DNA from: Aquamicrobium sp. LC103
GTDB lineage: Bacteria > Pseudomonadota > Alphaproteobacteria > Rhizobiales > Rhizobiaceae
NCBI RefSeq assembly: GCF_001014615.2
Contig: NZ_LBCQ02000012.1
Location: 62,001 to 126,000 of the forward strand
Length of the DNA stretch: 64,000 nucleotides
Reading direction: 5' to 3'
The position numbers were made by a program, and so were the translations under genes. Below are positions 34,993-43,911 of this stretch, piece by piece; position 1 is the first letter of the stretch; each line of letters begins with the position of its first letter. The notes beneath the pieces were generated by a model that made no database searches, was not told where the DNA came from, and was given only the letters and a program-made list of their open reading frames with translations.

Positions 34993-35712
34993 TCAGGTGG
35001 CGAAGACGAGTTCGATCCGGTCGGCGGCGAAGCGGGTTCGCGAGCGCTGCATCGGCTGGCCCTCGGGATCGACGTTCAGCGATTCGGCGACGATGACGAT
35101 CGCGTCGGCGGGACAGGCCAGATGCGCGGCGTCGGCCGGCGAGACGTGCTCCGCCGCGACGCGGGTTTCGCGGCGGTGATAATCGACGAGGCCATGTGCT
35201 TCGAGTGCCTTCGAGACCGAGCCGGTTTCGGCATAGGCTGCGACGATCGCCGGGAAACGCTCGACGGAAAACCAGCTGGTCGACACCGACAAGGGCATCC
35301 CGTCGGCGACATGCAGGGTCTCCATGCGGTGGACCGCGGCGCCAATCCGCAGGCCCAGCGCCGCCGCGATGCGGGCATCGGCGGGCTCCACCGAAGCCTG
35401 AATCAGCCGGCCCGCCGGCTCGCGGGCCTGTCGCGAGATGTTCTCCGAAAACCGCGTCCGTGTCCCGATCGGATAATGCAGCCGCCCCGGCAACTTGCGA
35501 AAGAAGGTGCCGCGCCCGCGTTCGGTATGGACGAGCCCTTCGGCCGCAAGCGCCGCGATGGCGCGGCGCACCGTATGCCGGTTGACGCCGAATCGTTCGG
35601 CAAGTGCCGCCTCGCTCGGCAACAGGCCGCCATCGGCGTCACTCTCCGCGGCGAGCGTCCTGATGCCGTCGGCTACCCGGCGCCATCGCGCAATTCCGTC
35701 ATCCACGTTCAT
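34993..35712 (-). CDS. phnF: Phosphonate regulon GntR/HutC-family repressor PhnF
   Basis: This 239-residue protein has an N-terminal winged helix-turn-helix ('LPSEAALAERFGVNRHTVRRAIAALAAEGLVHTERGRGTFF') and a C-terminal UTRA ligand domain. It is divergent from phnG with a 125-bp gap containing a PhoB box and palindromes, the standard PhnF arrangement. It probably represses phn genes and its own gene when phosphonate or phosphate ligands are absent or sufficient. Confidence 0.94.
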   Translation of the reverse strand: MNVDDGIARWRRVADGIRTLAAESDADGGLLPSEAALAERFGVNRHTVRRAIAALAAEGLVHTERGRGTFFRKLPGRLHYPIGTRTRFSENISRQAREPAGRLIQASVEPADARIAAALGLRIGAAVHRMETLHVADGMPLSVSTSWFSVERFPAIVAAYAETGSVSKALEAHGLVDYHRRETRVAAEHVSPADAAHLACPADAIVIVAESLNVDPEGQPMQRSRTRFAADRIELVFAT

Positions 35713-35749
35713 TTCCGTCGCTCCGCTCGCGCTACCTTTTCCAGCCTGA

Positions 35750-35767
35750 CCGTCATGTGACTGTCAT
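35750..35767 (+). promoter_or_regulatory. PhoB box of the phn regulon
   Basis: CCGTCATGTGACTGTCAT carries two CTGTCAT-type repeats with an 11-bp period, one mismatch from the rhizobial consensus CTGTCATnnnnCTGTCAT. It lies in the phnF-phnG gap, 70 bp before phnG, and indicates induction by phosphate starvation through PhoB. Confidence 0.85.
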
Positions 35768-35793
35768 GCACGAGGACTAGATAAAGGAGCTAG

Positions 35794-35819
35794 ATAGAGT
35801 TGTCTATATAACTATACAA
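35794..35819. promoter_or_regulatory. Overlapping palindromes, candidate PhnF operator
   Basis: ATAGA-GTTG-TCTAT (35794-35807) is a perfect 5-bp inverted repeat, overlapped by the imperfect 20-mer TTGTCTATATAACTATACAA (35800-35819). The region is AT-rich, 18 bp before phnG, and contains GTxTA-type half sites usual for HutC-subfamily regulators. The binding partner PhnF is inferred. Confidence 0.6.
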
Positions 35820-35837
35820 GTTGAGGGCGTTGGAGAG

Positions 35838-36299
35838 ATGGAAAGCGAGTCCGCATTTGCGGAGGAAGGGCGGCGACGTGCGATGTCGGCATTCGCCGTC
35901 GCTTCGCCGCGTCTTTTGAGCGAGGCGTGGGGGCGGTTCGGCGACGATGCCGATGTCACGCCGGTGCGCGGCCCCGAAATCGGGCTGGTGATGCTGCGCG
36001 GCCGCATCGGCGGTGGCGGCGGCCCGTTCAATCTCGGCGAAGCGAGCGTGACGCGGGCAACCGTCAGGCTTTCTTCCGGCGAGGTCGGTCATGCGCTGGT
36101 GCTCGGCCGCGATCCACAGAAGGCGCGATTGGCGGCAATGTTCGACGCCGCCTGGCAAAGACCCGACTGGCGTGAGCGGGTGGAGGTCGAGGTGGTCGCG
36201 CCGTCGCTCGCAGCACAGGAAGAGGCGGACCGGAAGCTGGCTGAGGAAACCGAGGCGACCCGCGTCGATTTCTTCACCATGGTGAGGGGAGAGGATTGA
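35838..36299 (+). CDS. phnG: C-P lyase core subunit PhnG
   Basis: This 153-residue PhnG has the conserved 'GPEIGLVMLRGRIGGGGGPFNLGEASVTRATVRL' and 'GHALVLGRDPQKARLAAMFDA'. PhnG is part of the PhnGHIJ core complex that builds and cleaves 5-phosphoribosyl 1-phosphonate. It is the first gene of the operon, and its stop overlaps the phnH ATG. Confidence 0.96.
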   Translation: MESESAFAEEGRRRAMSAFAVASPRLLSEAWGRFGDDADVTPVRGPEIGLVMLRGRIGGGGGPFNLGEASVTRATVRLSSGEVGHALVLGRDPQKARLAAMFDAAWQRPDWRERVEVEVVAPSLAAQEEADRKLAEETEATRVDFFTMVRGED

Positions 36300-36907
36300 T
36301 GACGCATTCCGAGGCGGTTGCGACCGAGGGCGGTTTTGCCGATCCGGTGTTCGATTCGCAGGCGGTCTTCGCGGCGATCATGGATGCCTTTGCCCGACCG
36401 GGAAAGATCGTTGATCTCGGCGCACGTGCGACAGCACCCGCGCCGATGCCCGCGGCGGCGGCGGCCTTCATCGCGACGCTCGCCGATTTCGATACGCCGA
36501 TCTGGCTGGACGAAGGGCTTGGGCAGGTTCCCGGACTGGTGCCATGGATTTCCTTTCATACTGGCGCGCCTCTGGCCGGCAAGCCCGATGCTGCACGCTT
36601 TGCCGTGCTCTCGGATGCCCGGGAGCTCCTGGACCTTGGGCGTTTCGCCCTTGGGACGCCGGAATATCCGGACCGTTCCGCGACGATCATCGCGGTGCTG
36701 GAAGGCCTCGATGGCGGTGAGCGGCTCGTTCTTTCCGGGCCGGGCATAGAGCATGAGGCGTTCATGGAGCCGCGCGGCCTGCCGTCCGGCTTCCTTGCCG
36801 CGGTGGCTCGGAACAACGCGCTCTTCCCGCTCGGCGTCGACATTCTTCTCGTTGCCGGAGCGAAGGCGCTTGCCTTGGCCCGCACGACACGCATCCGGAG
36901 TGCTTGA
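36299..36907 (+). CDS. phnH: C-P lyase core subunit PhnH
   Basis: This is a 202-residue PhnH with 'FADPVFDSQAVFAAIMDAFARPGKI' at the N terminus and 'LVLSGPGIEHEAFMEPRGLPSGFLAAVARNNALFPLGVDILLVAG' near the C terminus. PhnH is a PLP-transferase-like fold without the PLP Lys and acts as a structural subunit of the core complex. The ATG at 36299 overlaps the phnG stop; the TTG one codon earlier is less likely. Confidence 0.95.
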   Translation: MTHSEAVATEGGFADPVFDSQAVFAAIMDAFARPGKIVDLGARATAPAPMPAAAAAFIATLADFDTPIWLDEGLGQVPGLVPWISFHTGAPLAGKPDAARFAVLSDARELLDLGRFALGTPEYPDRSATIIAVLEGLDGGERLVLSGPGIEHEAFMEPRGLPSGFLAAVARNNALFPLGVDILLVAGAKALALARTTRIRSA

Positions 36908-36909
36908 TC

Positions 36910-38016
36910 ATGTATATCGCCGTAAAGGGTGGCGAGGCGGCCATCCGCAACGCCCACCGGCTTCTCGACGACCGTCGCCGCAGCGACCGCTCGGTGCCGG
37001 CGCTCACGCTCGACCAGATCGTCGGCCAGATGGCCCTGGCGGTCGATCGCGTGATGGCGGAGGGTTCGCTCTACGATCAGGAACTTGCCGCCATGGCGCT
37101 GCGCCAGGCACGGGGCGACATGATCGAGGCGATCTTTCTCCTGCGCGCCTACCGCACGACCCTGCCGCGCTTCGCAGCGGCACGGCCTCTCGACACGTTC
37201 CGGATGCGGATCGAGCGCCGCATCTCGGCCGTCTACAAGGACATTCCCGGTGGTCAATTACTCGGGCCGACCTTCGACTACACGCACCGCCTGATCGAGC
37301 CCGCGATGGCCGACGACCCGCCGGTTGACGAGCCGATGCGCCGTCTTTCCGAGGCGGAGAACTGCCCGCGCGTCACCGATATTCTCGGCGCAGAGGGGCT
37401 GATCGAGGCCGACGGCCAGGCCGGATCGGACGGTGAACCGGGCGATCTCACGCGCGATACGCTGGACTTTCCGATCTCGCGCGATGTCCGGCTGCAGGCG
37501 CTGGCGCGCGGCGACGAGGGTTTTCTGCTCGCGCTCGGCTATTCAACGCAACGCGGTTACGGCCGTACCCATCCCTTCGTCGGCGAAATCCGCATCGGCC
37601 TTGTTGACGTCGAGGTCGAGCTGCCGGAGGTGGGCTTCCCGGTCGGCATCGGCCGCATCCGCGTCACCGAATGCCAGATGGTCAACCAGTTCAAGGGTTC
37701 GGCGAAGGAACCACCGCAGTTCACCCGCGGCTACGGGCTCGTCTTCGGCCAGTCGGAACGCAAGGCGATGGCGATGTCGCTCGTCGACCGCGCGCTGAGG
37801 GCGGACGAATTCGACGAAGAGAGGACCGCGCCCGCCCAGGACGAGGAGTTCGTCATCTCGCACTCCGACAACGTCCAGGCGACGGGCTTCGTCGAGCATC
37901 TGAAACTTCCCCACTATGTCGACTTCCAGGCCGAGCTCGATCTCGTCCGCCGCATGCGGCGTGAGCAGGAGAGGCCGAGGGAGGAAACCGAAAGCGTCCA
38001 GGAGGCTGCCGAATGA
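36910..38016 (+). CDS. phnI: C-P lyase core subunit PhnI (ribosyl-phosphonate synthase component)
   Basis: This 368-residue PhnI starts 'MYIAVKGGEAAIRNAH', the invariant family N terminus, with 'LDQIVGQMALAVDRVMAEGSLYDQELAAMALRQARGD' and 'LGYSTQRGYGRTHPFVGEIRIG'. PhnI transfers the phosphonate to ATP ribose, releasing adenine, with PhnG, PhnH and PhnL. It lies 2 nt after phnH and overlaps phnJ by ATGA. Confidence 0.96.
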   Translation: MYIAVKGGEAAIRNAHRLLDDRRRSDRSVPALTLDQIVGQMALAVDRVMAEGSLYDQELAAMALRQARGDMIEAIFLLRAYRTTLPRFAAARPLDTFRMRIERRISAVYKDIPGGQLLGPTFDYTHRLIEPAMADDPPVDEPMRRLSEAENCPRVTDILGAEGLIEADGQAGSDGEPGDLTRDTLDFPISRDVRLQALARGDEGFLLALGYSTQRGYGRTHPFVGEIRIGLVDVEVELPEVGFPVGIGRIRVTECQMVNQFKGSAKEPPQFTRGYGLVFGQSERKAMAMSLVDRALRADEFDEERTAPAQDEEFVISHSDNVQATGFVEHLKLPHYVDFQAELDLVRRMRREQERPREETESVQEAAE

Positions 38017-38891
38017 GCGCCACGACCCCCACCTACGCCTTTGCCTATCTGGACGAGCAGACCAAGCGGATGATCCGCCGAGCCATCCTCAAGGCGATCA
38101 CCATTCCCGGCTATCAGGTGCCGTTCGCCTCGCGCGAGATGCCGATGCCCTATGGCTGGGGCACCGGCGGCGTTCAGGTGACCGCCTCGATCATCGGCCC
38201 CAATGACGTTCTGAAAGTCATCGACCAGGGCGCCGACGACACCACCAACGCGGTCTCGATCCGCGCCTTCTTCGAGCGCACCGCCGGTGTCGCCACGACG
38301 ACCAGGACCACCGAGGCGACGATTGTGCAGACCCGGCACAGGGTTCCGGAAACGCCGCTTGCCGAGGGCCAGACGATCGTCTTCCAGGTTCCCATACCCG
38401 AGCCGCTGCGCTTTCTCGAACCGCGCGAGACCGAGACGCGGGTGATGCATGCGTTGGAGGAATACGGCCTCATGCACGTGAAGCTCTACGAGGACATCGC
38501 CCGTCACGGTCACATCGCGACCACCTATGCCTATCCGGTGAAGGTGGAGGGCCGCTATGTGATGGACCCGTCGCCTATCCCGAAATTCGACAATCCGAAA
38601 ATGCATCGCTCGCCCGCGCTGCAGCTCTTCGGCGCCGGCCGCGAGAAGCGCATCTACGCCGTGCCGCCCTACACCGAGGTCGTCAGCCTCGACTTCGAGG
38701 ATCACCCCTTCCGCATTCAATCTTTCGACCGGCCTTGCGCGCTCTGCGGCGCCGATGACGTCTACCTGGACGAGGTGGTCACCGATGACAGGGGAGGGCG
38801 CATGTTCGTCTGCTCCGACACCGACCATTGCGAGGATCGCCGCGCCAAAGGCTTCACCGGCGAGCAGGTTCATCAGGAGGCCGCCGAATGA
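38013..38891 (+). CDS. phnJ: Carbon-phosphorus lyase PhnJ (radical SAM)
   Basis: This is a 292-residue PhnJ. The iron-sulfur cysteine pattern CX2CX21CX5C is present as C242, C245, C267 and C273. It cleaves the C-P bond of 5-phosphoribosyl 1-phosphonate by a SAM-derived radical, yielding a 1,2-cyclic phosphate and the alkane. Glycine-radical and core-contact regions such as 'YGWGTGGVQVTASIIG' are intact, so the enzyme is probably active. It overlaps phnI and phnK by four bases each. Confidence 0.97.
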   Translation: MSATTPTYAFAYLDEQTKRMIRRAILKAITIPGYQVPFASREMPMPYGWGTGGVQVTASIIGPNDVLKVIDQGADDTTNAVSIRAFFERTAGVATTTRTTEATIVQTRHRVPETPLAEGQTIVFQVPIPEPLRFLEPRETETRVMHALEEYGLMHVKLYEDIARHGHIATTYAYPVKVEGRYVMDPSPIPKFDNPKMHRSPALQLFGAGREKRIYAVPPYTEVVSLDFEDHPFRIQSFDRPCALCGADDVYLDEVVTDDRGGRMFVCSDTDHCEDRRAKGFTGEQVHQEAAE

Positions 38892-39664
38892 GCGACGCGC
38901 CGCTTCTCTCCGTCCGCGATCTCTCCAAGCGCTATGGCGCGCGTGTCGGTTGCGAGGATATCTCCTTCGATCTCTGGCCGGGCGAGGTGCTTGCCATCGT
39001 CGGCGAGTCGGGTTCGGGCAAGACCACACTCCTCAATTGCGTTTCGACCAGGCTTCAGCCTTCGTCCGGCGCCGTCTCCTACCGGATGCGCGACGGCGTG
39101 CTGCGCGACCTTGCCGAGCTCGGCGAGGCGGAGCGCCGCTTCCTGATGCGCACCGACTGGGGCTTCGTGCATCAGAACCCCGCCGATGGTTTGCGCATGC
39201 GCGTTTCGGCCGGCGCCAATGTCGGCGAGCGGCTGATGGCGATCGGCGAACGCCACTACGGGCGCCTGCGCGAGACGGCGACCGACTGGCTCGGCCGTGT
39301 CGAGATAGCCGAGGACCGCATTGACGATCGTCCGGTTGCGTTTTCGGGCGGCATGCGCCAGCGGCTCCAGGTCGCCCGCAACCTGGTGACAAAGCCGCGG
39401 CTGGTCTTCATGGACGAGCCGACCGGAGGTCTCGACGTCTCCGTGCAGGCGCGGCTGCTCGACCTCCTGCGCTCGCTGGTCTCCGAGCTCGGCCTGTCGG
39501 TGATCATCGTCACCCACGATCTCGCCGTCGCGCGGCTGCTGTCGCAGCGGATGATCGTCATGAAGGGCGGACGCGTGGTCGAAAGCGGTCTGACCGACCG
39601 CGTCCTCGACGATCCGCACCACGCCTACACGCAGCTCCTCGTCGCCTCTATTCCGGAGTCCTGA
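38888..39664 (+). CDS. phnK: C-P lyase ABC-type protein PhnK
   Basis: This 258-residue ABC ATPase has Walker A 'GESGSGKTT', signature 'FSGGMRQRLQVARNL' and Walker B 'LVFMDEPTGGLDV'. PhnK binds the PhnGHIJ core, as a dimer with or without PhnL, and is not a transporter component. Length and the 'DWGFVHQNPADGLRMRVSAGANVGERLMA' region fit PhnK. The start overlaps the phnJ stop. Confidence 0.94.
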   Translation: MSDAPLLSVRDLSKRYGARVGCEDISFDLWPGEVLAIVGESGSGKTTLLNCVSTRLQPSSGAVSYRMRDGVLRDLAELGEAERRFLMRTDWGFVHQNPADGLRMRVSAGANVGERLMAIGERHYGRLRETATDWLGRVEIAEDRIDDRPVAFSGGMRQRLQVARNLVTKPRLVFMDEPTGGLDVSVQARLLDLLRSLVSELGLSVIIVTHDLAVARLLSQRMIVMKGGRVVESGLTDRVLDDPHHAYTQLLVASIPES

Positions 39665-39669
39665 GAGCC

Positions 39670-40392
39670 ATGTCTTCCTCCGCAAAGCCGCTGCTGTCCG
39701 TCCGGGGCGTGCAGAAATCCTTCACCATGCACCTGCGTGGCGAAACGCGCCTCGACGTGGTCGACGACGTCAGCTTCGATCTCGCGCCGGGCGAATGCGT
39801 CGTGCTCGGCGGTCCGTCCGGTGTCGGAAAATCCTCGATCCTCCGCATGATTTACGGAAATTACGCCGTCGATGACGGTGAGATCCTGGTCCGAGAGGGC
39901 GACGGCGGGTTCGCTGATCTTGCAGGTGGCGATCCGCGCCTCGTCATCCGGCTGCGTCGCGACGTGATTGGCTATGTCAGCCAGTTCCTGCGTGCCGTGC
40001 CTCGGGTCGGAGCTCTCGACGTGGTCGCCGAGCCGCTTCTGTCACGCGGGATCGATCGCGACGAAGCCCGCGAGCGGGCAAGGGCCTTGCTCCGGCGCCT
40101 CAACCTTCCCGAAGCGCTCCATGAATTGCCGCCGGCGACTTTCTCCGGCGGCGAGAAGCAGCGCGTCAACATCGCGCGCGGTTTCATAACCGACCACCCG
40201 ATCCTTCTGCTCGACGAGCCGACGGCTTCGCTGGATGCGGAGAACCGCGACATCGTCTGCGAGATGATCGAGGCGAAGACGTCGGCCGGCACGGCGATCC
40301 TGGGCATCTTCCACGACGAAGTCGTCCGCGAGCGTATTGCTACGCGAACGATCGACGTCACCGCCTTCTCGGCCCGCAGGGCAGCGGCCTGA
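39670..40392 (+). CDS. phnL: C-P lyase ABC-type protein PhnL
   Basis: This 240-residue ABC ATPase has Walker A 'GPSGVGKSS', the PhnL-typical 'QFLRAVPRVGALDVVAEPLL', signature 'FSGGEKQRVNIARGF' and Walker B 'PILLLDEPTASLDA'. PhnL is needed for ribosyl-phosphonate formation and docks on PhnK. It lies 5 nt after phnK and 3 nt before the acetyltransferase gene. Confidence 0.95.
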   Translation: MSSSAKPLLSVRGVQKSFTMHLRGETRLDVVDDVSFDLAPGECVVLGGPSGVGKSSILRMIYGNYAVDDGEILVREGDGGFADLAGGDPRLVIRLRRDVIGYVSQFLRAVPRVGALDVVAEPLLSRGIDRDEARERARALLRRLNLPEALHELPPATFSGGEKQRVNIARGFITDHPILLLDEPTASLDAENRDIVCEMIEAKTSAGTAILGIFHDEVVRERIATRTIDVTAFSARRAAA

Positions 40393-40395
40393 ACG

Positions 40396-41070
40396 ATGAC
40401 CAGATACTCCGAAAATCCTTTCGTCGACGAGAGCGCCAGGGTCGCGAACACCGAGCTTGGGCGTTACACCGCGATAGCCGAGCGCAGTCGTGTCTCCGAG
40501 ACGGTGATGGGCGACTATTCCTACGTGCGCGAGGATTGCGACATCTGGTGCGCGCGGATCGGCAAATTCGTCAACATCGCCGCCGCCGTCCGGATCAACG
40601 CCACCAACCACCCGACGTGGCGTGCGAGCCTGCATCACTTCACCTATCGCGCCGGAGACTATTTCGAGGACGCCGGCGACGAGGCCGAATTTTTCGGCTG
40701 GCGGCGCGACCATGCGGTCGTCATCGGCCATGACGTGTGGATCGGCCACGGCGCGACCCTATTGCCCGGCGTCCGCATCGGCAATGGTGCCGTTGTCGGT
40801 GCGGGGGCGGTGGTCTCGAAGGACGTTGCTCCCTACGCGATCGTCGGTGGTGTGCCCGCGAAAATTATCCGCGCGAGGTTCCCGGGCGCGATCGGCAAGC
40901 GGATGGATGCGCTCGCCTGGTGGGACTGGAACCATGCGAGCCTGCGTCGCGCGCTCGACGATTTCCGTAGCCTCGAGGCGGAAGCCTTTCTCGATAAATA
41001 CGAAACCGACGGCTCATTGAGCGGTGAACTGTCATCCGCCAGTCACGTGAGTGTCATCGCAGCCAAATAG
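40396..41070 (+). CDS. Phosphonate-operon hexapeptide-repeat acetyltransferase
   Basis: This 224-residue left-handed beta-helix acetyltransferase has '[32 protein letters not shown]' and '[45 protein letters not shown]'. It is the hexapeptide transferase family specific to phn operons in alphaproteobacteria. By analogy with PhnO, it may N-acetylate aminoalkylphosphonates before lyase attack; this role is inferred. It is not homologous to the GNAT-type PhnO of E. coli. Confidence 0.9.
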   Translation: MTRYSENPFVDESARVANTELGRYTAIAERSRVSETVMGDYSYVREDCDIWCARIGKFVNIAAAVRINATNHPTWRASLHHFTYRAGDYFEDAGDEAEFFGWRRDHAVVIGHDVWIGHGATLLPGVRIGNGAVVGAGAVVSKDVAPYAIVGGVPAKIIRARFPGAIGKRMDALAWWDWNHASLRRALDDFRSLEAEAFLDKYETDGSLSGELSSASHVSVIAAK

Positions 41071-41112
41071 AATGCATCCAACAGCCCGAAAGCAGGGCAA
41101 GGGGATCGGATC

Positions 41113-41964
41113 ATGACTGCTATTTCAGTACGAAATCTCTCGAAAAGCTTCGGCCGCAAGCAGGCGTTGAAGGATGTCAGCCTGGAGATCAAGAACGGCG
41201 AGATGGTCGCGCTGATCGGCGCTTCGGGCTCGGGCAAGAGCACGCTGATACGCCATATCTGCGGTCTGGATACCGGCCAGAGCGGAAACAGCGGCATCGA
41301 GCTCTTCGGCCAGTCGATGCAGAGCGACGGGCGCCTGATGCGCAGCGCGCGCGAGTTGCGGCGCAATGTCGGTGTCATCTTCCAGCAGTTCAATCTCGTC
41401 GGACGCCTGCCGGTGCTGACCAACGTGCTGATCGGCAATCTGGGACGGATCCCGACCTGGCGTGGCACGCTCGGCCTTTTCACGGCCGAGGAGAAACGCA
41501 TCGCCCGCGAGGCGCTGGCGCGTGTCGGCATTCCGGAAGTCGCATGGCAGCGCGCTTCGACGCTTTCGGGTGGACAGCAGCAGCGCGCCGCGATCGCCCG
41601 CACTCTGGTGCAGCGTTCAAAGATATTGCTTGCCGACGAGCCGATCGCCTCGCTCGACCCGTCGTCGGCGCGCCGCGTCATGGAAGTTCTTGCCACCATC
41701 AATCGCGAGAATTCGATAACCTGCGTCGTTTCGCTGCATCAGGTCGAGTATGCGCGTCGCTATTGCCCGCGCACGATCGCGCTTCGCGACGGGCGCGTCG
41801 TGTTCGACGGCCCCTCCGCGGCGCTCACCAACAAGTTTCTGACCGAACTCTACGGAGCCGATTCCGAAGAGCTGATCCTGCCGGAAGTCGCGCCGGCCAA
41901 GCCCGAAAGAGGTGAACCGCGAAGGAAAGCGCCGGTGAGCGCGGAAGCCTTCGCCGCGGCCTGA
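41113..41964 (+). CDS. phnC: Phosphonate ABC importer ATP-binding protein PhnC
   Basis: This is a 283-residue ATPase with Walker A 'GASGSGKST', the PhnC-typical '[29 protein letters not shown]', signature '[15 protein letters not shown]' and Walker B '[13 protein letters not shown]'. The C-terminal ~25 residues are Pro/Lys/Ala-rich and extend beyond the usual end. It energises PhnE with PhnD-bound phosphonates. Confidence 0.96.
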   Translation: MTAISVRNLSKSFGRKQALKDVSLEIKNGEMVALIGASGSGKSTLIRHICGLDTGQSGNSGIELFGQSMQSDGRLMRSARELRRNVGVIFQQFNLVGRLPVLTNVLIGNLGRIPTWRGTLGLFTAEEKRIAREALARVGIPEVAWQRASTLSGGQQQRAAIARTLVQRSKILLADEPIASLDPSSARRVMEVLATINRENSITCVVSLHQVEYARRYCPRTIALRDGRVVFDGPSAALTNKFLTELYGADSEELILPEVAPAKPERGEPRRKAPVSAEAFAAA

Positions 41965-41993
41965 CAACCACCGAACTCAACAGGGATGCAATC

Positions 41994-42992
41994 ATGAAGA
42001 CGATGCTTCGCACCATCGCGGCCGCAACCGTAGCCGCCACCATTGCGCATGCCTCCGGCGCGAATGCCGAGGAAATCAATTTTGGCATTATTTCCACGGA
42101 GTCACAGCAGAACCTTCGCCCGAAATGGGAACCTTTCCTCGCCGATATGGAGGCCGCGACCGGTCTCGACATCAAGCCGTTCTTCGCCTCCGACTATGCC
42201 GGCGTCATCGAGGGCATGCGCTTCGGCAAGGTGCAACTCGCCTGGTATGGCAACAAGTCCGCGATGGAAGCGGTCGACCGCGCCGATGGCGAGGTCTTCG
42301 TGCAAACGGTCGATGCCTCCGGCAATCCCGGCTACTGGTCGCTGATCGTGGCGCCGAAGGACAGCCCGCTGAACTCGGTCGATGATCTTCTCAAATGCGA
42401 CAAGTCGCTGAATTTCGGCCTCGGCGACCCGAACTCGACCTCCGGCTTCCTCGTGCCGACCACCTTTGTCTTCGTGGCCAACAATGTCGAGCCGAAAGAC
42501 TGCTTCAAGAACGTCACCAACGCCAACCACGAGACCAACGCGATGGCGGTGGCCAATGGTCAGGTCGACGCGGCGACGAACAACACCGAGAACCTCGCTC
42601 TGATCGAGCAGAACAACCCGGCCGCCTTCGAGAAGATCAAGGTCATCTGGAAGTCTCCGCTGATCCCGTCCGATCCGATCGTGTGGCGCAAGGATCTGCC
42701 TGAGGACGCGAAGGACAAGCTCAAGACCTTCTTCCTCACCTACGGAACCGACCAGTCGAAAGGCGACATCGCGAAGGAGAGGGAAGTGCTCGCCGGCCTG
42801 GCCTGGGCACCGTTCAGGGCCTCCACCGACGACCAGCTTCTGCCGATCCGGGTGATGGAACTGTCGAAGTCTATCGCCAAGATCGAGGCCGACACCACCA
42901 TGCCGGCCGATCGTAAGAAGACGGAACTGGAGAAGCTCGAGGCCGAGAAGGCCGCCTACGAGGAAAAGATCAAGAACGCCGAACAGAGCTGA
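41994..42992 (+). CDS. phnD: Phosphonate-binding periplasmic protein PhnD
   Basis: This is a 332-residue binding protein. The signal peptide is about residues 1-23 ('TIAHASGANA'). The mature PhnD fold contains 'FFASDYAGVIEGMRFGKVQLAWYGNKSAMEAV' and 'LNFGLGDPNSTSGFLVPTTFVFV', whose Ser/Thr cluster binds the phosphonate group. The last ~45 residues are a charged coiled-coil-like helix rich in Glu and Lys. It lies 29 bp after phnC. Confidence 0.96.
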   Translation: MKTMLRTIAAATVAATIAHASGANAEEINFGIISTESQQNLRPKWEPFLADMEAATGLDIKPFFASDYAGVIEGMRFGKVQLAWYGNKSAMEAVDRADGEVFVQTVDASGNPGYWSLIVAPKDSPLNSVDDLLKCDKSLNFGLGDPNSTSGFLVPTTFVFVANNVEPKDCFKNVTNANHETNAMAVANGQVDAATNNTENLALIEQNNPAAFEKIKVIWKSPLIPSDPIVWRKDLPEDAKDKLKTFFLTYGTDQSKGDIAKEREVLAGLAWAPFRASTDDQLLPIRVMELSKSIAKIEADTTMPADRKKTELEKLEAEKAAYEEKIKNAEQS

Positions 42993-43032
42993 GGAACGAG
43001 ACCGGCATAGCTCCGGCCTCTTCTCCTCTCCT

Positions 43033-43068
43033 CGCGCCGGCTGGGCTGTTTCTGGTACGGCCGGCGCG
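43033..43068 (+). other. Intercistronic hairpin between phnD and phnE
   Basis: CGCGCCGGC (43033-43041) and GCCGGCGCG (43060-43068) form a perfect 9-bp stem with an 18-nt loop in the 100-bp gap after phnD. No T-run follows. It likely stabilises the phnD message or reduces readthrough to phnE. Confidence 0.55.
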
Positions 43069-43092
43069 CCCTCGAAATTTTGAGATTTCCGG

Positions 43093-43911
43093 ATGACCGA
43101 TCTCGCTGAAATGTCAGCTTCCGCCAAGCAACGCCCTGAAATTGGCCGCGACTGGACGCGCAGCCTTTCCAACCTCCTGATGTGGGGAGGGCTCGCCGGG
43201 CTCCTGATGTGGAGCTGGGCGCCGGCCGAAATGAACCGCTGGCCGTTCCTGTTCACCGACGCCGGCAATATGGCGCAATACGCCTCGGGCTTTGCGCAGC
43301 CGAACTTCGCGGAATGGCGCTACTACCTCCAGGAGATGGTCGTCACCATTCAGATCGCGCTCTGGGGAACTTTTCTGGCGGTGGTCTTCTCCGTTCCCTT
43401 CGGCATCCTTTCGGCGCGCAACATGGCGCCATGGTACATCGTTCAGCCCGTCCGCCGGCTGATGGACATGTTCCGCGCCATCCACGAGATGGTGTTCGCG
43501 GTGCTGTTCGTCGTCGCCGTCGGCCTCGGGCCCTTCGCCGGCGTCCTGGCGCTCTTCATTCACACCACCGGCATCCTCGCCAAGCTCTTTTCTGAGGCGG
43601 TCGAGGCCATCGACCCGCGGCCCGTGGAGGCGATCCGCGCAACCGGTGCATCGCGCCTGCAGGAGGTGGTGTTCGGCGTCATACCGCAGGTACTGCCGCT
43701 CTGGATGTCGTTCACGCTCTACCGCTTCGAATCGAACGTGCGTGCCGCCACGGTGCTCGGGCTGATCGGAGCGGGCGGCATAGGCCAGGTTCTCTTCGAG
43801 TCGATCAGGGGCTTCTACTATCCGGAAGCGGCGGCGATGCTGATCATCGTCGTGGTGACGGTTTCGCTCACCGACCTGCTCTCCCAACAGCTTCGCAAGT
43901 TCTTCATCTGA
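43093..43911 (+). CDS. phnE: Phosphonate ABC importer permease PhnE
   Basis: This 272-residue permease has about six membrane spans and the PhnE motifs '[38 protein letters not shown]' and an EAA-type loop '[25 protein letters not shown]'. It completes PhnCDE. Many rhizobial loci carry two phnE genes; only one is present here, so PhnE is expected to homodimerise. The stop overlaps the next ATG by one base (TGATG). Confidence 0.95.
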   Translation: MTDLAEMSASAKQRPEIGRDWTRSLSNLLMWGGLAGLLMWSWAPAEMNRWPFLFTDAGNMAQYASGFAQPNFAEWRYYLQEMVVTIQIALWGTFLAVVFSVPFGILSARNMAPWYIVQPVRRLMDMFRAIHEMVFAVLFVVAVGLGPFAGVLALFIHTTGILAKLFSEAVEAIDPRPVEAIRATGASRLQEVVFGVIPQVLPLWMSFTLYRFESNVRAATVLGLIGAGGIGQVLFESIRGFYYPEAAAMLIIVVVTVSLTDLLSQQLRKFFI

